A stretch of DNA of 21,681 bases. It comes from Trichomonas tenax. Taxonomy: Eukaryota > Parabasalia > Trichomonadida > Trichomonadidae. Shown piece after piece: positions 9,301-17,531 of the stretch. The notes beneath the pieces were generated by a model. It ran no database searches, had not been told where the DNA came from, and worked only from the letters and a program-made list of their open reading frames with translations. The stretch is taken from assembly GCA_023091735.1 (NCBI GenBank), contig JALKBU010000886.1, positions 1 to 21,681 of the forward strand, written 5' to 3'. How positions within the stretch are numbered: the stretch's first letter is position 1; each line of letters opens with the position of its first letter. The translations under genes and the position numbers were made by a program.

Positions 9301-11209
9301 TTGGACTTTTTGTAACATTAACTAATTTATCAAATATTTCAAAGTTATTTTGTGAAATTGCAATAATTATTGCTTCATTTTTCATTTCTTCAGTAGCAAA
9401 ACTTAAATTAACACGCATCTCTGCATAATTGTTGTTAGTTACTGATTCAATTATTGATGTTCCTTTGTTCAATGGGAAATTTTCGAGCTTTGAGCAACTT
9501 TCGATAATTAAATTGAGGTCTTGAATCAATAAGTAATGTAAGCATCTCGATCCTTTGACACCTTCTTTCTTGTAATAGTAGTTAATAACTGCAACAATTA
9601 AATCAATGTTTAAATATGGAGTGGCTTTTTGAAAGATCTTAAACAATGTGTCTTCATTTATTTTGTCGATTTCTGGAATATTGATTAGATGTTCAATAGA
9701 ATAAATTGCTCCTTCAGTAAATGCGTTATAATAATTTAATGTAGCTTTAACGCTCAGAAATGTTGTTAATAGCGCTGATCCATGCTTCTTGAATAAATAT
9801 TGAACAGCTTCTTTCTGGTTTTGACTTACAGCAACTTCCAAATATGTTTTACTATTTATAATAAGGGAAATATCTGGTTCATTGTCAATCAGTAATTGAT
9901 ATAATTCGATTGGATTTTTGTAGAAGAAGGATTGATATAATTCGTTTGATTGTGTGCATGTTGAAAGATGATTATCGACATAGTATTTGACAGTTTGAAC
10001 TTGGCCGTTGGCAATTCCAACAAGTAATGGAGTTTTGTTTGCTATATCTGAGTAAACTTCGTATAAATTGCATCCTAATGAGGCTAAAATTTTAATACAT
10101 TCATAAGAACCTCCTTTCGCAGCATAAAACAACAAATCTTTGTCACCTTCTAGGTATTCTTTTGGAAATGTTTTCAATGATGCAATGAACCATTGCAAGA
10201 TTTGCGGTTGGTCATAATGTGCTGCACAATGAATGCATGAAGGATAATATCCACCAGGGAGCAGTTTATAGGATGCTCCGTGATTTATTAACAGTTGGAA
10301 GGTTTCAAAATATCCTTCCATGATTGAAATCATCAACGGAGTGACTTTGTCTGGTGTTTCCGAATTGACATCGACTAAATTGTTGTCGAGAATGTCATTT
10401 ATGCAATTGATGGCGTTTGTTTGAACAGCAATGTGCAGAGGATAGAAATCTGGGACATTTAACAAAAGCCTCATGCATTTCGGTTTGTCTTCTGTGAATG
10501 CATAGTAAATGGGGGGAATATCGTCCTTAGTATCATTACTTGATAAAACCCAATCAGATTTCGTTGAAAGGAATTGAAGTATTTCGCAATTGTCTTGTTT
10601 TGCAGCTCTAATGGCAATATCCCATATATATATCTCTGGATAATTCATTATGTTGACAACTTTTTCGAGAATTTTAAAGTTGAAATTTTCGCAAACTTCG
10701 TCTTTTGTTATTGAAAGCTTTGGTATTCTTGGTAAAATCAGATCGAATATTTCGTAATTTGCATGTTTTATAGCGAGTTTCAGTGCTTCTTCGAGTTTTT
10801 CTGGACTTTCTGTTGCAATTTTATTTCGAACTTCTGCGTAATTGTCATTTTGAGCTGATTCGATGATATTTCGATTCTTGTCGAATGGAAAATCCGGAAC
10901 GTTTGCACAGATTTCTTCAATAGTTGGAGAATTTTGGAGTGTTTTGAAAAAATGAAGACATCTTGAACCTCGAACATTTTCTTTATGGAAAAAGGCATTA
11001 AAAAGCAGAACTATTTTCTGCAGTTGTGGTTCTATCTTTTCAACAATGGAAATAATTGTATTATCATCCAATAACTCGAAATCTGGATTGGAAACAACCG
11101 AATTGAACATCTTCACTGCCTTTTTAATGTTGGATTCTTTCGATTTCTTCGAAGAATTTGGATCTAAGAGACAGGAAATCAGCTCTGACTCTTTGGATTT
11201 TGACATCAT
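6359..11209 (-). CDS. Giant ankyrin-repeat protein with three ~473-residue modules
   Basis: The protein has 1616 residues and no signal peptide or membrane segment. It contains three copies of one long module: GSRC-(L/F)-H recurs at residues 81, 553 and 1028, each followed about 25-30 residues later by FP(F/L), IIES and NYAE-x-R, then blocks such as YFAAKNGSYECL and NPLLVGI. Ankyrin signatures (TPLM, LLLxHGA, AAKGGSYECIKIL) run through each module, and canonical repeats occur at about 1510-1605 (TPLMYYV, GETALFMA, LLIQYGANKEIR). The layout matches trichomonad ankyrin proteins carrying DUF3447-type regions. Ankyrin repeats bind proteins; no catalytic domain is visible and the partner is unknown. 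A near-consensus initiator ends on tandem ATG codons (11209 and 11206). The stop is TAG. The arrangement implies two internal duplications of the module followed by strong divergence. Confidence 0.9.
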   Translation of the reverse strand: MMSKSKESELISCLLDPNSSKKSKESNIKKAVKMFNSVVSNPDFELLDDNTIISIVEKIEPQLQKIVLLFNAFFHKENVRGSRCLHFFKTLQNSPTIEEICANVPDFPFDKNRNIIESAQNDNYAEVRNKIATESPEKLEEALKLAIKHANYEIFDLILPRIPKLSITKDEVCENFNFKILEKVVNIMNYPEIYIWDIAIRAAKQDNCEILQFLSTKSDWVLSSNDTKDDIPPIYYAFTEDKPKCMRLLLNVPDFYPLHIAVQTNAINCINDILDNNLVDVNSETPDKVTPLMISIMEGYFETFQLLINHGASYKLLPGGYYPSCIHCAAHYDQPQILQWFIASLKTFPKEYLEGDKDLLFYAAKGGSYECIKILASLGCNLYEVYSDIANKTPLLVGIANGQVQTVKYYVDNHLSTCTQSNELYQSFFYKNPIELYQLLIDNEPDISLIINSKTYLEVAVSQNQKEAVQYLFKKHGSALLTTFLSVKATLNYYNAFTEGAIYSIEHLINIPEIDKINEDTLFKIFQKATPYLNIDLIVAVINYYYKKEGVKGSRCLHYLLIQDLNLIIESCSKLENFPLNKGTSIIESVTNNNYAEMRVNLSFATEEMKNEAIIIAISQNNFEIFDKLVNVTKSPKYEFENVQNVNNDKILEVICRTKNFTEKEYYDIAVNAVMNDNVDVLKFIHKKCSHVFSLDYEENDTHALFTLSLMRNKPKSCIYLFDSDLMYFLQIAVGCDSYECVQELFNHNLVTEINLWGENDETSLVVSIKYDIPRMFHLLLEHGAEFRLPKKSHFPTAVHVACYYNRTEMLETFLEKLGVDDTELNTVNSDLVYFAAKNGSYECLEILINKHHLDPYKKYTLSSQRNPLMVGIYNNQIETVYFYIDFNLKTSTEENELYEAIQLPDVSLDIIKLLYDHEQDIDKEVNGETYMEEAFRLRKAEIAKILFQNDKSFVVETLTDPESRQTLHDAYTWGASLCFDPFVKHVEFSKLNSDTIIEILHLLVDNYTIESVTIVFKILFEREGVSGSRCFHAIKSMSNADIEQIVTSVPEFPFSRKTNIIESVLKRNYAEFRCNFESIEASQQTEVYNVAFQNECIDILDYLLNDNQNLQSLVILLPKITSKKLIEKFLSSKEFTPKELNSIGREAIDCENINLLTFLAPKLKFDSFKAYPDDDLPPFLYLIKRDKANLFNILFPGKGAYPLHFAAKYNAIETAKYIISNRLVDIDLPNGNLLTALTITIKENNMEIFELLLKYRASYQLPVDSTFPTTVHAAAYYNRFEMLNAFLKNIDPNSPDLNAENNDLMYYAAKGGAYDCLDLLINQYKMDPYKKYRLTNKCNPLLVGINYNQIDTVKYYIDNALSTSTSGLELATAIRLNSSMDIIKLLIDNEPEIEKNINFASFRETLMILAIRYQRVDIVKYLLKSGFNVKANNPLDAKYNFVDLTIYEILLAYGIDSSKVAGMIFDNPMNSPESLKFAINYSNPNQCINSYQDMIFALNSKTIKVALAYHHFFPQFINKPRDKLTPLMYYVMRGNVSIVQALLADFKADPNIKNEKGETALFMAIDKIELQIVRLLIQYGANKEIRNNNGELPRSRITGESFRKQFDNCKQIHFN

Positions 11210-11218
11210 GAAAAGTGA
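11204..11218 (-). promoter_or_regulatory. Trichomonad initiator (Inr) of the ankyrin gene
   Basis: On the minus strand the sequence reads TCACTTTTCATGATG. This matches the trichomonad initiator consensus (TCA-Y-T/A-T-Y-TCATTA type) over its core. The A of TCA, at 11216, would be the transcription start, leaving a leader of about six bases before the first ATG at 11209. Such short leaders are normal in Trichomonas. It supports both the start codon and the taxonomic guess. Confidence 0.8.
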
Positions 11219-12575
11219 CGAAATTTAATAAGGTTATAATACGATATCATTTCATAGAAGTGCATAGACTCTATTTTTTTGGGATTTAGCGACCAAAATT
11301 GATGAATTTAGAATTTTATACATATATGCGATATATACAGATGCTTTTAGTTACCTGGCCAAACGGTTAGAGGCAGTTTTTATCAATTTTTTGATATTTA
11401 TCGTCTATATATGACTATAATATTCTTAACAATGATATATTAAATTTTAAAAATTGAAATTATTTGTAAAGTTTGAATTTATTTTTATCTTTTCCTTCCA
11501 TTTTTAGTTATATCCTTGGCCAATCAAGCTTAAACCATTCAACTAAACTCATAACTGGACGGAATTGTGGTCTAGAAATACATTTCTAACTCATATTAGT
11601 AAATAAGAAAATCCCGACATTTTTAAATATCATTTTATATACTAGTGATTTATCATTGAATGGAATGTAATGATATTTATATATCATGTGCTGCTTTTTT
11701 ATTGATTTAATTTGAAATTTGTTGGAATGAAATTGAATCTTCAAATCTTTGATTGAAAAATTTCAACTAAACATGTTCTGGAAATAAGAACCATATGACA
11801 AAAACCATTGCCTATGGAGGTCCTATTTTCATGTTTAATTTTAACACATTTAATGAAGCAATTATATTGGAATTTCAATACAAAATATTCACTTTTACAT
11901 TTTTTCACACTAAAATTTTAGTCAAATCTTATTCATTTTTGGTGCTGGCAAATTTCTATTTAGTAGCAAGATTAACACCAAGATCGAAACATTTCTTGTT
12001 AGTTTTTGAAATCATCAATATTCATCAACTCCCTCATCAATTTAAAACATGTGCAAACATCAACTTATAAAGTTACTTAAAACATCAAAATTTAAGCATA
12101 AACGCCAAAAAGTAACTTTTCGTAGATTTAAGAGGTTTATGAAAATCTTTGTCCTAATTTTTTACCTGGTATTACCTGGTAATCTAGTTATCTAGTCAAA
12201 AAAATATTTTTGAATTAACGATTTCGGTCAAAAAAAAAATAAACTAAATAAAAATTTACACCTTACCTCATTACCTTACTTACTCCTAACTTTCCGATTT
12301 TCCCAACTTCTGAAATTTCCTAAAATAAAAATTTATTTCCTTCCTTACCATTATCTTACTTACTCATACTTTCTTACCCCATGAAATTTCTCTAACTACT
12401 ATTTTACACATCTCCTTTATCCTCCTTTTTTATTAGCGTAATTTTTCAAGTAAGTTAGGTAAGAGTAAGTAAGGAATATGTTAAGTTTCATGTTTTTGTA
12501 TGCTATATTTATTTACAATCTACCGTTTATCACTATCCGTCATTAATTTTCATTAAATTTCTTCATTTATCCAGA
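11219..12575. other. Intergenic region upstream of the ankyrin gene
   Basis: AT-rich and without a convincing gene. A 91-codon frame on the plus strand (11795-12070) lacks domain signals. A partial repeat of TTTTAGTTA...CC(T)TGGCCAA occurs at about 11345 and 11501. TTACCTGG occurs once near 11351 and twice in tandem near 12160-12177. From 12262 to 12480 the sequence becomes CT-rich on one side and AG-rich on the other, forming the inverted repeat listed next. Confidence 0.5.
12274..12474. repeat. 12-base inverted repeat flanking CT-rich DNA
   Basis: CCTTACTTACTC at 12274-12285 is the exact reverse complement of GAGTAAGTAAGG at 12463-12474. A further direct copy, CTTACTTACTC, lies at 12355-12365. 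The DNA between is low-complexity and pyrimidine-rich. It may be a decayed small element or simple-sequence drift; no coding potential is visible. Confidence 0.5.
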
Positions 12576-12704
12576 TACTTCGAGTACCTGAAGACCACAT
12601 TTGATTTATTCCCAGAACAAGATAGCATCGAAGTATTCGCAAACAAGGACTTATTATTCTTCAGCACTGTTTACAGAAAACCGGATATCACTCCGGAAAA
12701 GTGA
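12576..12704 (+). pseudogene. Orphan C-terminal coding fragment
   Basis: An open stretch of 42 codons ends in TGA at 12702-12704. Codon choice is unlike the flanks: TAC, TTC, GAG, CTG, AAG and ACC are frequent, whereas the surroundings are very AT-rich. It reads as a soluble C-terminus (starting YFEYLKTTFDLFPE, ending YRKPDITPEK). It has no start codon; coding character begins abruptly after TTTATCCAG and nothing upstream continues it. It is most likely the surviving 3' end of a degraded or truncated gene. I do not recognise the family. A 3' exon is an alternative, but the upstream bases do not match the trichomonad 3' splice motif. Confidence 0.55.
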
Positions 12705-13028
12705 AAAATATAATTTTTTAGCATTCAAATTTGAATGAAAAAGAATTTAATTTTTTTTATTTATTGTAAACATTTTTAATTTTGCAATCATTCATGTCAC
12801 TTTTCTCCAAAAATGACACTTTTTTGAATGCAAGTAGGGGATCCATTTTCTTGCTAAAGGCATTTATCGAAATGAATTCCTTTGACATTTAAACCAAAAC
12901 AGACAACAGTCTATACGATCATTCGATCTAAAGCATACAGAATAGCAATTAAATTTACATAGAAACATTTTTTTCAACTTATTTCGTTAAAAATTAAATG
13001 CGTATATGTTTATTCTAGTATTACTCCA
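12705..13028. other. Intergenic spacer with a 16-base perfect palindrome
   Basis: The 324 bases between the orphan fragment and the sulfatase stop codon hold no gene. CATTCAAATTTGAATG at 12722-12737 is a perfect palindrome lying 17 bases after the fragment's stop. Nothing else stands out. Confidence 0.5.
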
Positions 13029-14813
13029 TTATGCGAATTGTTCAGAATACATATTTCCGACAACACATGGCTCTTCGCTACCAAATACTGCCTTTAGAAC
13101 AATTCTGTTGTACCATGGAATGGCGCCATATCCTCCTTTTTCTAAAACTTTCATTCCGTACTTCTCCAACATTGTTTGTTCATCTGAGAAAAGATTTGTA
13201 CCGATACCAAGATGATCACCAATGATTTTGAAGCCTGCAGCATGAAGGACTGTGGGGTATATATCGAACTGTGTTGCGTTTCTGTGCGTTGTTCTATTTA
13301 ATGTTGTATTGATGTCGACATTATACAGCGTGAAAAGTACTCTTCTCCAGCTATAGTAAATATCATCTTCGCTTGATCTGTATAAGTGATCACCATAAAT
13401 GGCGATGATAGTGTTATTGTACCATTCTTGTTTCTTTGCCCAATCTAAGAATTGTCGAAGTTTGTCATCTGAACATCTGAAAGTTTGATACCATTTAGTT
13501 TCATCATCTGGACAATCAGGACAGATGTTGCCAGGCTGGTGAGTGTCTAGAGTTGTGAAATAAGCAAAGAATGGCTTGTTCTTCTTTGCTGATCGTTCAA
13601 TGTTCTTCATGAACTTTGGAATCATTACTCTATCTTTTTCCCATCCACTTTTTGTATTTGAAGTAACATCTCTGCAATTGTGATAGTCGAAAACTCCACC
13701 AAACCCCCAATCATAGTATGTTGCGCCATAAGTGACTGTTATATCGTAGCCAACTGCATCCAAAATATCAGAAATGCAGTTGTAATTAATATAAAATGCG
13801 TACGGATGATTTGCAGTTCTCCACATGTTCTTTCCAAAGAATGGCATTGAACAGAATGTAGCTACAGTTGAGTGAGTTGAGAATCTAGTGAATTTTGTGA
13901 GAAATGTTCCTCCAAGAGTTCCATTATCACGGTCTGTGAAATGAATTACTTTGTCTTCGAAAATAATTTTTTCTATGTTTGGTATTTTAGATTCTTTCAT
14001 TCGTCCACCAACTTTTTTCGATGAAAATCCATTGTCCATGCTCTCCATTTGATAGAATATGATGTTCTTCGGCTTTTGCGGCTTTTGAATGATATCAAGG
14101 CTTGGAAATACTGCGTTTGCTTTAAACCATTCATCGTTTGCTTCAGTATCAAGTTGAATAACAAAAAGTCCAATCTTCAAAAAAACAAGAAAGAAAATGA
14201 ATGAAGCAATACGGACTGGCACATGCTTAACTCTCTGATGAATGCCAATTAATAGCTGCGCAAACACCATTGATAGAAAAATATGAGAAACGAAATACCT
14301 GAGAATGAAATCAATAATTATCATGAAATTGCCTTTATATGCACCAGCCTGAGTAAGGATAAGAAACAATTCGTTGACTTCTATATTTCCAGACATAGCA
14401 TAAACTTCTTTGATAAAAGATATTCCAATACAAATAAAAAAGCATGTTAACGTAGTTTCCCAACGTCTGTATTCAGAAGCTCGCTTTTGCAGATCTGTTT
14501 TAGGTGATTCTGTGTTGATTTCGCAGAATTCGTAAATGTAGAAAATTAAAAATGCGATGGGCCATGCAATTAACGGATATAACCATGAGAAATTCTCTTT
14601 TGTGAATGAGTACATGAAAAGGTCTGTAGACAAGGCACAAATGCACCACGATATCGTTGAAAAAATCACACCCAGCATTTTATATATTTCCATATTTGGC
14701 TTTTGCATGCGTTTGTGCATGTAATAGTAGGTAGAGATCAAAGGGACACTGTTATATATTAGAAAAAAAGGAAGTCCGCCTTTTCTTATTAATGTTTGTT
14801 TGATAATTCCCAT
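13029..14813 (-). CDS. Membrane sulfatase-family enzyme, LTA-synthase/phosphoglycerol-transferase-like
   Basis: This 594-residue protein has about five or six transmembrane helices in the first ~222 residues, then a soluble sulfatase-fold domain from about 248. Metal and catalytic positions of the LtaS/MdoB branch can be placed: Glu257 in YQMES, a likely nucleophile Thr316 in THSTVATF, His425 in DTHQPG, and Asp475-His476 in YGDHLY. That layout matches bacterial lipoteichoic acid synthases and related phospho-alcohol transferases rather than formylglycine sulfatases, since no C-x-P-x-R motif is seen. The catalytic domain carries several N-glycosylation sequons, so it probably faces the ER/Golgi lumen or cell surface. 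It may add a phosphorylated head group to a surface glycan or lipid; the substrate is inferred, not shown. The bacterial-type architecture makes ancient lateral transfer possible. The ATG at 14813 is supported by the M3 motif pair just upstream. The stop is TAA. Confidence 0.8.
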   Translation of the reverse strand: MGIIKQTLIRKGGLPFFLIYNSVPLISTYYYMHKRMQKPNMEIYKMLGVIFSTISWCICALSTDLFMYSFTKENFSWLYPLIAWPIAFLIFYIYEFCEINTESPKTDLQKRASEYRRWETTLTCFFICIGISFIKEVYAMSGNIEVNELFLILTQAGAYKGNFMIIIDFILRYFVSHIFLSMVFAQLLIGIHQRVKHVPVRIASFIFFLVFLKIGLFVIQLDTEANDEWFKANAVFPSLDIIQKPQKPKNIIFYQMESMDNGFSSKKVGGRMKESKIPNIEKIIFEDKVIHFTDRDNGTLGGTFLTKFTRFSTHSTVATFCSMPFFGKNMWRTANHPYAFYINYNCISDILDAVGYDITVTYGATYYDWGFGGVFDYHNCRDVTSNTKSGWEKDRVMIPKFMKNIERSAKKNKPFFAYFTTLDTHQPGNICPDCPDDETKWYQTFRCSDDKLRQFLDWAKKQEWYNNTIIAIYGDHLYRSSEDDIYYSWRRVLFTLYNVDINTTLNRTTHRNATQFDIYPTVLHAAGFKIIGDHLGIGTNLFSDEQTMLEKYGMKVLEKGGYGAIPWYNRIVLKAVFGSEEPCVVGNMYSEQFA

Positions 14814-14831
14814 TTTTTGGTCCTGACTTTT

Positions 14832-14845
14832 TATCGTTATCGTTT
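14832..14845 (-). promoter_or_regulatory. Overlapping pair of M3-type core promoter motifs
   Basis: The minus strand reads AAACGATAACGATA. AAACGATA (14845-14838) fits the T. vaginalis M3 core promoter motif, (A/G/C)(A/G)ACGATA as I recall it. An overlapping second copy, TAACGATA (14839-14832), fits except for its first base. They end 19 bases before the sulfatase ATG. No good initiator lies between them and the ATG, which fits an M3-driven promoter, known to be recognised by a Myb-like factor. Confidence 0.6.
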
Positions 14846-15505
14846 GAAAATTGACTAATTCTCAATTTAAAAAAGAATTCAAAATCTTGAATATACATTA
14901 TAAAAGAACTCTGGATATCGAAAATTTTTAAAAAAACTCTTAAAAAAAGAAAAATCTCAAAATTAATGATTTTTTGCTCAAAATATCATTTTTATCACAT
15001 TTCTTAATATAGCAACTTCAAAAATCAATGTTTTGCTTTATGATCGAAATATTTGTCGCTAAACTTAATAATGAATGATGTCAGATAACTAAATACATTT
15101 ACTTCATGGATTTCCTTATTGTGCATGTGTTAAACATATATCATATCGATAATTTTGAAAAATTTGATATTTTTTCCATTTATCAAGTAATTAACTCAGA
15201 CATAGTTGTGTAACAACCATGGGCGTGGTGTATGTGCTTGGGGTGGAAATCCTGTAACCTTGTGAAATTTGTTTTATATCAAAATTATCATTCGACAAAA
15301 ATCGCTCGAAAAGGGTTAATTCCAACTTCCTATCTGTGTATAGTTTATTTATCAAATAAATACCAAATAATTATATCAAAGCAATTTCATTTGCTTTCGT
15401 CATGAATTTATATTATAAATCGGTGATATCTTTCGTAGTTAAGCTATTGATGATAGTGAAACTCTCTTAACTCTTCGTGATGAAAGTGAAATTTTTTTTT
15501 GACAA
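14846..15505. other. Intergenic region upstream of the sulfatase gene
   Basis: 660 AT-rich bases between the sulfatase promoter and the next plus-strand open frame. I see no coding stretch, RNA gene or clear repeat in it. Confidence 0.5.
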
Positions 15506-15766
15506 ATGGCCGTAGAGATGAATTCTCAACAAGAAGTAAGCCTAACACAGATTTTAAACTACATTTCCTTCATGTTACTCATCACCGAGTTCATCTTTAT
15601 CAAAGCAAACCTCGATGTCATTGTTGGAGGTTCTTATAGAAAAATGTTCCCGAGAGAAACAGAAATCATAGGATATATCCATCCAAGGAATGTTCCAAAC
15701 ACTTTCATGAAAAAATCATTACTTTCAATCAAAATGTTACCAATACCCTACTTTTCCTACTTATAG
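15506..15766 (+). CDS. Short uncharacterised open frame, possible membrane peptide or gene fragment
   Basis: 86 codons from ATG at 15506 to TAG. The codons in the middle (ATC, ACC, GAG, TTC, AAC, CTC, GTC) look more coding-like than the flanks. One moderately hydrophobic stretch, ISFMLLITEFIFI (about residues 20-32), could span a membrane. After it comes a mixed-charge region (SYRKMFPRETEIIGYIHPRN). No family is recognised and the initiator is not convincing. Because another broken coding piece lies 87 bases downstream on the same strand, this may be part of a decaying gene rather than a functional one. Confidence 0.3.
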   Translation: MAVEMNSQQEVSLTQILNYISFMLLITEFIFIKANLDVIVGGSYRKMFPRETEIIGYIHPRNVPNTFMKKSLLSIKMLPIPYFSYL

Positions 15767-15852
15767 ACTTTTTGAAAAAAATACTCAATATCATAGCAAA
15801 CTCATAAATAAACACAATAATATTAACAGCATCAGGAGTGTGACAATGTGGT

Positions 15853-16009
15853 ATGGCACAAGCCTCGAACAAAGATGTTTCATCATCGCATTTCATGAAA
15901 TTTGCGCTTCAAAAAATTCGATGAATATGAACATCTGGAGCCTGATAATTTGCATCATATATACCCATATATATTTGCACTGATTCACAGTATCAAAACT
16001 GAAAAGTAA
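15853..16009 (+). pseudogene. Frameshifted coding relic
   Basis: From ATG at 15853 one frame reads coding-like for about 20 codons (MAQASNKDVSSSHFMKFALQ), then hits TGA shortly after a run of six A. Skipping one base of that run opens the next frame for about 31 codons (FDEYEHLEPDNLHHIYPYIF and onward), ending with TAA at 16007-16009. Both halves have well-formed, charged protein-like sequence, which suggests one original frame with a single-base insertion in the homopolymer. The family is not recognised. Confidence 0.45.
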
Positions 16010-17221
16010 GAATTTGACTTAATCTGATTGCCTTGCCTATAGAATATTTCAACCAAATACATATACGTTGTAGTTTAGGTGCCACAAAAGTCGTTTTAAC
16101 TATGAATGAAATGAAATAACTATAATTGATAATCATTCATAATATTATGCTATAATTGTGTTATAAATGGATAAATATATGATATAGCTCCAACATATTT
16201 GAAACATTATGTTTATTATTGCTGTTAGCGTAAAAACACATATGAAATTGGAAATTTCATTCTAAAACTATGAATTCAACATATATAAAATATTCAAAAT
16301 AATCAGAAAACTAAAAGTAATGATAAATACGGCAATGCTGTATGTATAAATGGGAATTTTTTATCATATGAAAAACCTTATTGTTTTCATCAATTGAACA
16401 TGAAGGTAATGCTACAATAGTCAAGTACTGTGTATATTTAATCAATACAACGAAAAATATAGACCATCAGATATTGAGAAAGAAAATACTATCAATTTAG
16501 TTAAAATAATTGTTGCTTTGTACAAACTTCGATTTGCTTAAACCAGCCTCCGCATATCAAGGCTAGAATAACGAAATAACAATTCTTGAAAATTTTAAAT
16601 TGTTAGAAAATAGGCATTTGTATGTCTCACTAGATTTTCCTCCTACTGTAGTTGACTTCAGTATCTTAAATAGCCATAATAGCGTAATCTAAATTTGTCA
16701 AGAAATACGAAAATGAGTTATTGATATATTTCTTTGAGAGAGTGAATTTAAATTCTCATTCTTATTGTTAAGAACTTATATAAATGAATGCTTTCGATGG
16801 TGTGAAAAATTGGGGATTTAAAAAATAGCATTCAGGAATGGTGAGCATTGCCGCAATGTGGTATATGTCAACATCGCATTGTAAACCTGAAGTATTTGGT
16901 CTTTGTTGGGATTGTCAACCCCCACTTTAAAAATGTCACGTTTTCAGCTTATTTTAAATTTTTTTCATATTAACGAATTTTTTCAAATTTCACAAAATAG
17001 ATTATGGATATAATAAGCTTTATATATTTGAAGTTTTATTTTTGAAAATTATTTTTTCTTCAAATTCGAAATATAGATATTATGTATATTGTAAATTTTC
17101 TATCATAAAATTTGAGGCTCGAAATTTTTTTGAAATTTTGATTGTAAAAGTTGAGAATCCAAGCCAAAATTTTATCATGGTGACAAAAATGCATCAAGAG
17201 GGACTGCTGACCCATGCTAAT
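16010..17221. other. Gene-free AT-rich stretch
   Basis: About 1.2 kb with no supported gene. CAATGTGGTAT near 16852 is shared with the sequence near 15844. A 61-codon frame ending at 17227 finishes with a coding-like tail (MVTKMHQEGLLTHANV) but its first part is low-complexity, so it is not called. Confidence 0.45.
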
Positions 17222-17313
17222 GTATAGAACACCGCATGTCACGTACCGAAAGTTGTCAGATACTGTTACTTTTTCGTGACAATTTTAAGTACGCAACAGT
17301 ATAGAATACCGCA
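17222..17313. repeat. Nested inverted and direct repeat structure
   Basis: GTATAGAACACCGCA (17222-17236) recurs as GTATAGAATACCGCA (17299-17313), 14 of 15 identical, 77 bases apart. Between them GTACCGAAAGTTGTCA (17243-17258) pairs with TGACAATTTTAAGTAC (17277-17292) at 13 of 16 positions. ATACTGTT (17260-17267) pairs perfectly with AACAGTAT (17295-17302), and TGTCACG (17237-17243) with CGTGACA (17275-17281). This could be the end structure of a decayed transposable element. Confidence 0.6.
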
Positions 17314-17531
17314 GCTTCGATAGAAACTATCACAACAACACACAATCTGAGCCCAAAAGATGATTATAATTTGTCATGTAAATATTTATTTGGCATTTGG
17401 CAAATATGTTGACTATACTTGGCATTTAATAATATAGTTTACAATTAAAAAGGGTGTGTAAAAAATATAAGGTGGTGGTTTTAATGTAGTGGGACAAACA
17501 AAATTTTAAAAATGTATTTGTATTTTGTTCG

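Noticed and set aside
11350..11380. tRNA-like sequence: TGGCCAAACGGTTAGAGGC (11356-11374) resembles an A box and D arm of a Leu/Ser tRNA
   Set aside because: No B box (GTTCRANNC), anticodon stem or matching 3' acceptor strand follows within the next 100 bases. At most a tRNA fragment.
11795..12070. 91-codon plus-strand frame
   Set aside because: Phe/Ile/Asn-rich composition typical of translated AT-rich non-coding DNA, with no promoter element or domain.
12666..12700. VYRKP near the end of the orphan fragment resembles a motif downstream of reverse transcriptase domains in some retroelements
   Set aside because: Only five residues match, the surrounding sequence does not follow the family, and the frame stops a few codons later.
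104..15134. TGTGCATGTGTTAAA shared by 104-118 and 15120-15134
   Set aside because: Only 15 bases with no similarity in the flanks; likely chance.
15620..15700. IIGYIHPRN in the 86-codon frame, superficially like the start of ALG11 mannosyltransferase (FFHPYCNAGGGGE)
   Set aside because: The glycine-rich loop that defines that motif is absent and the rest of the frame does not align.
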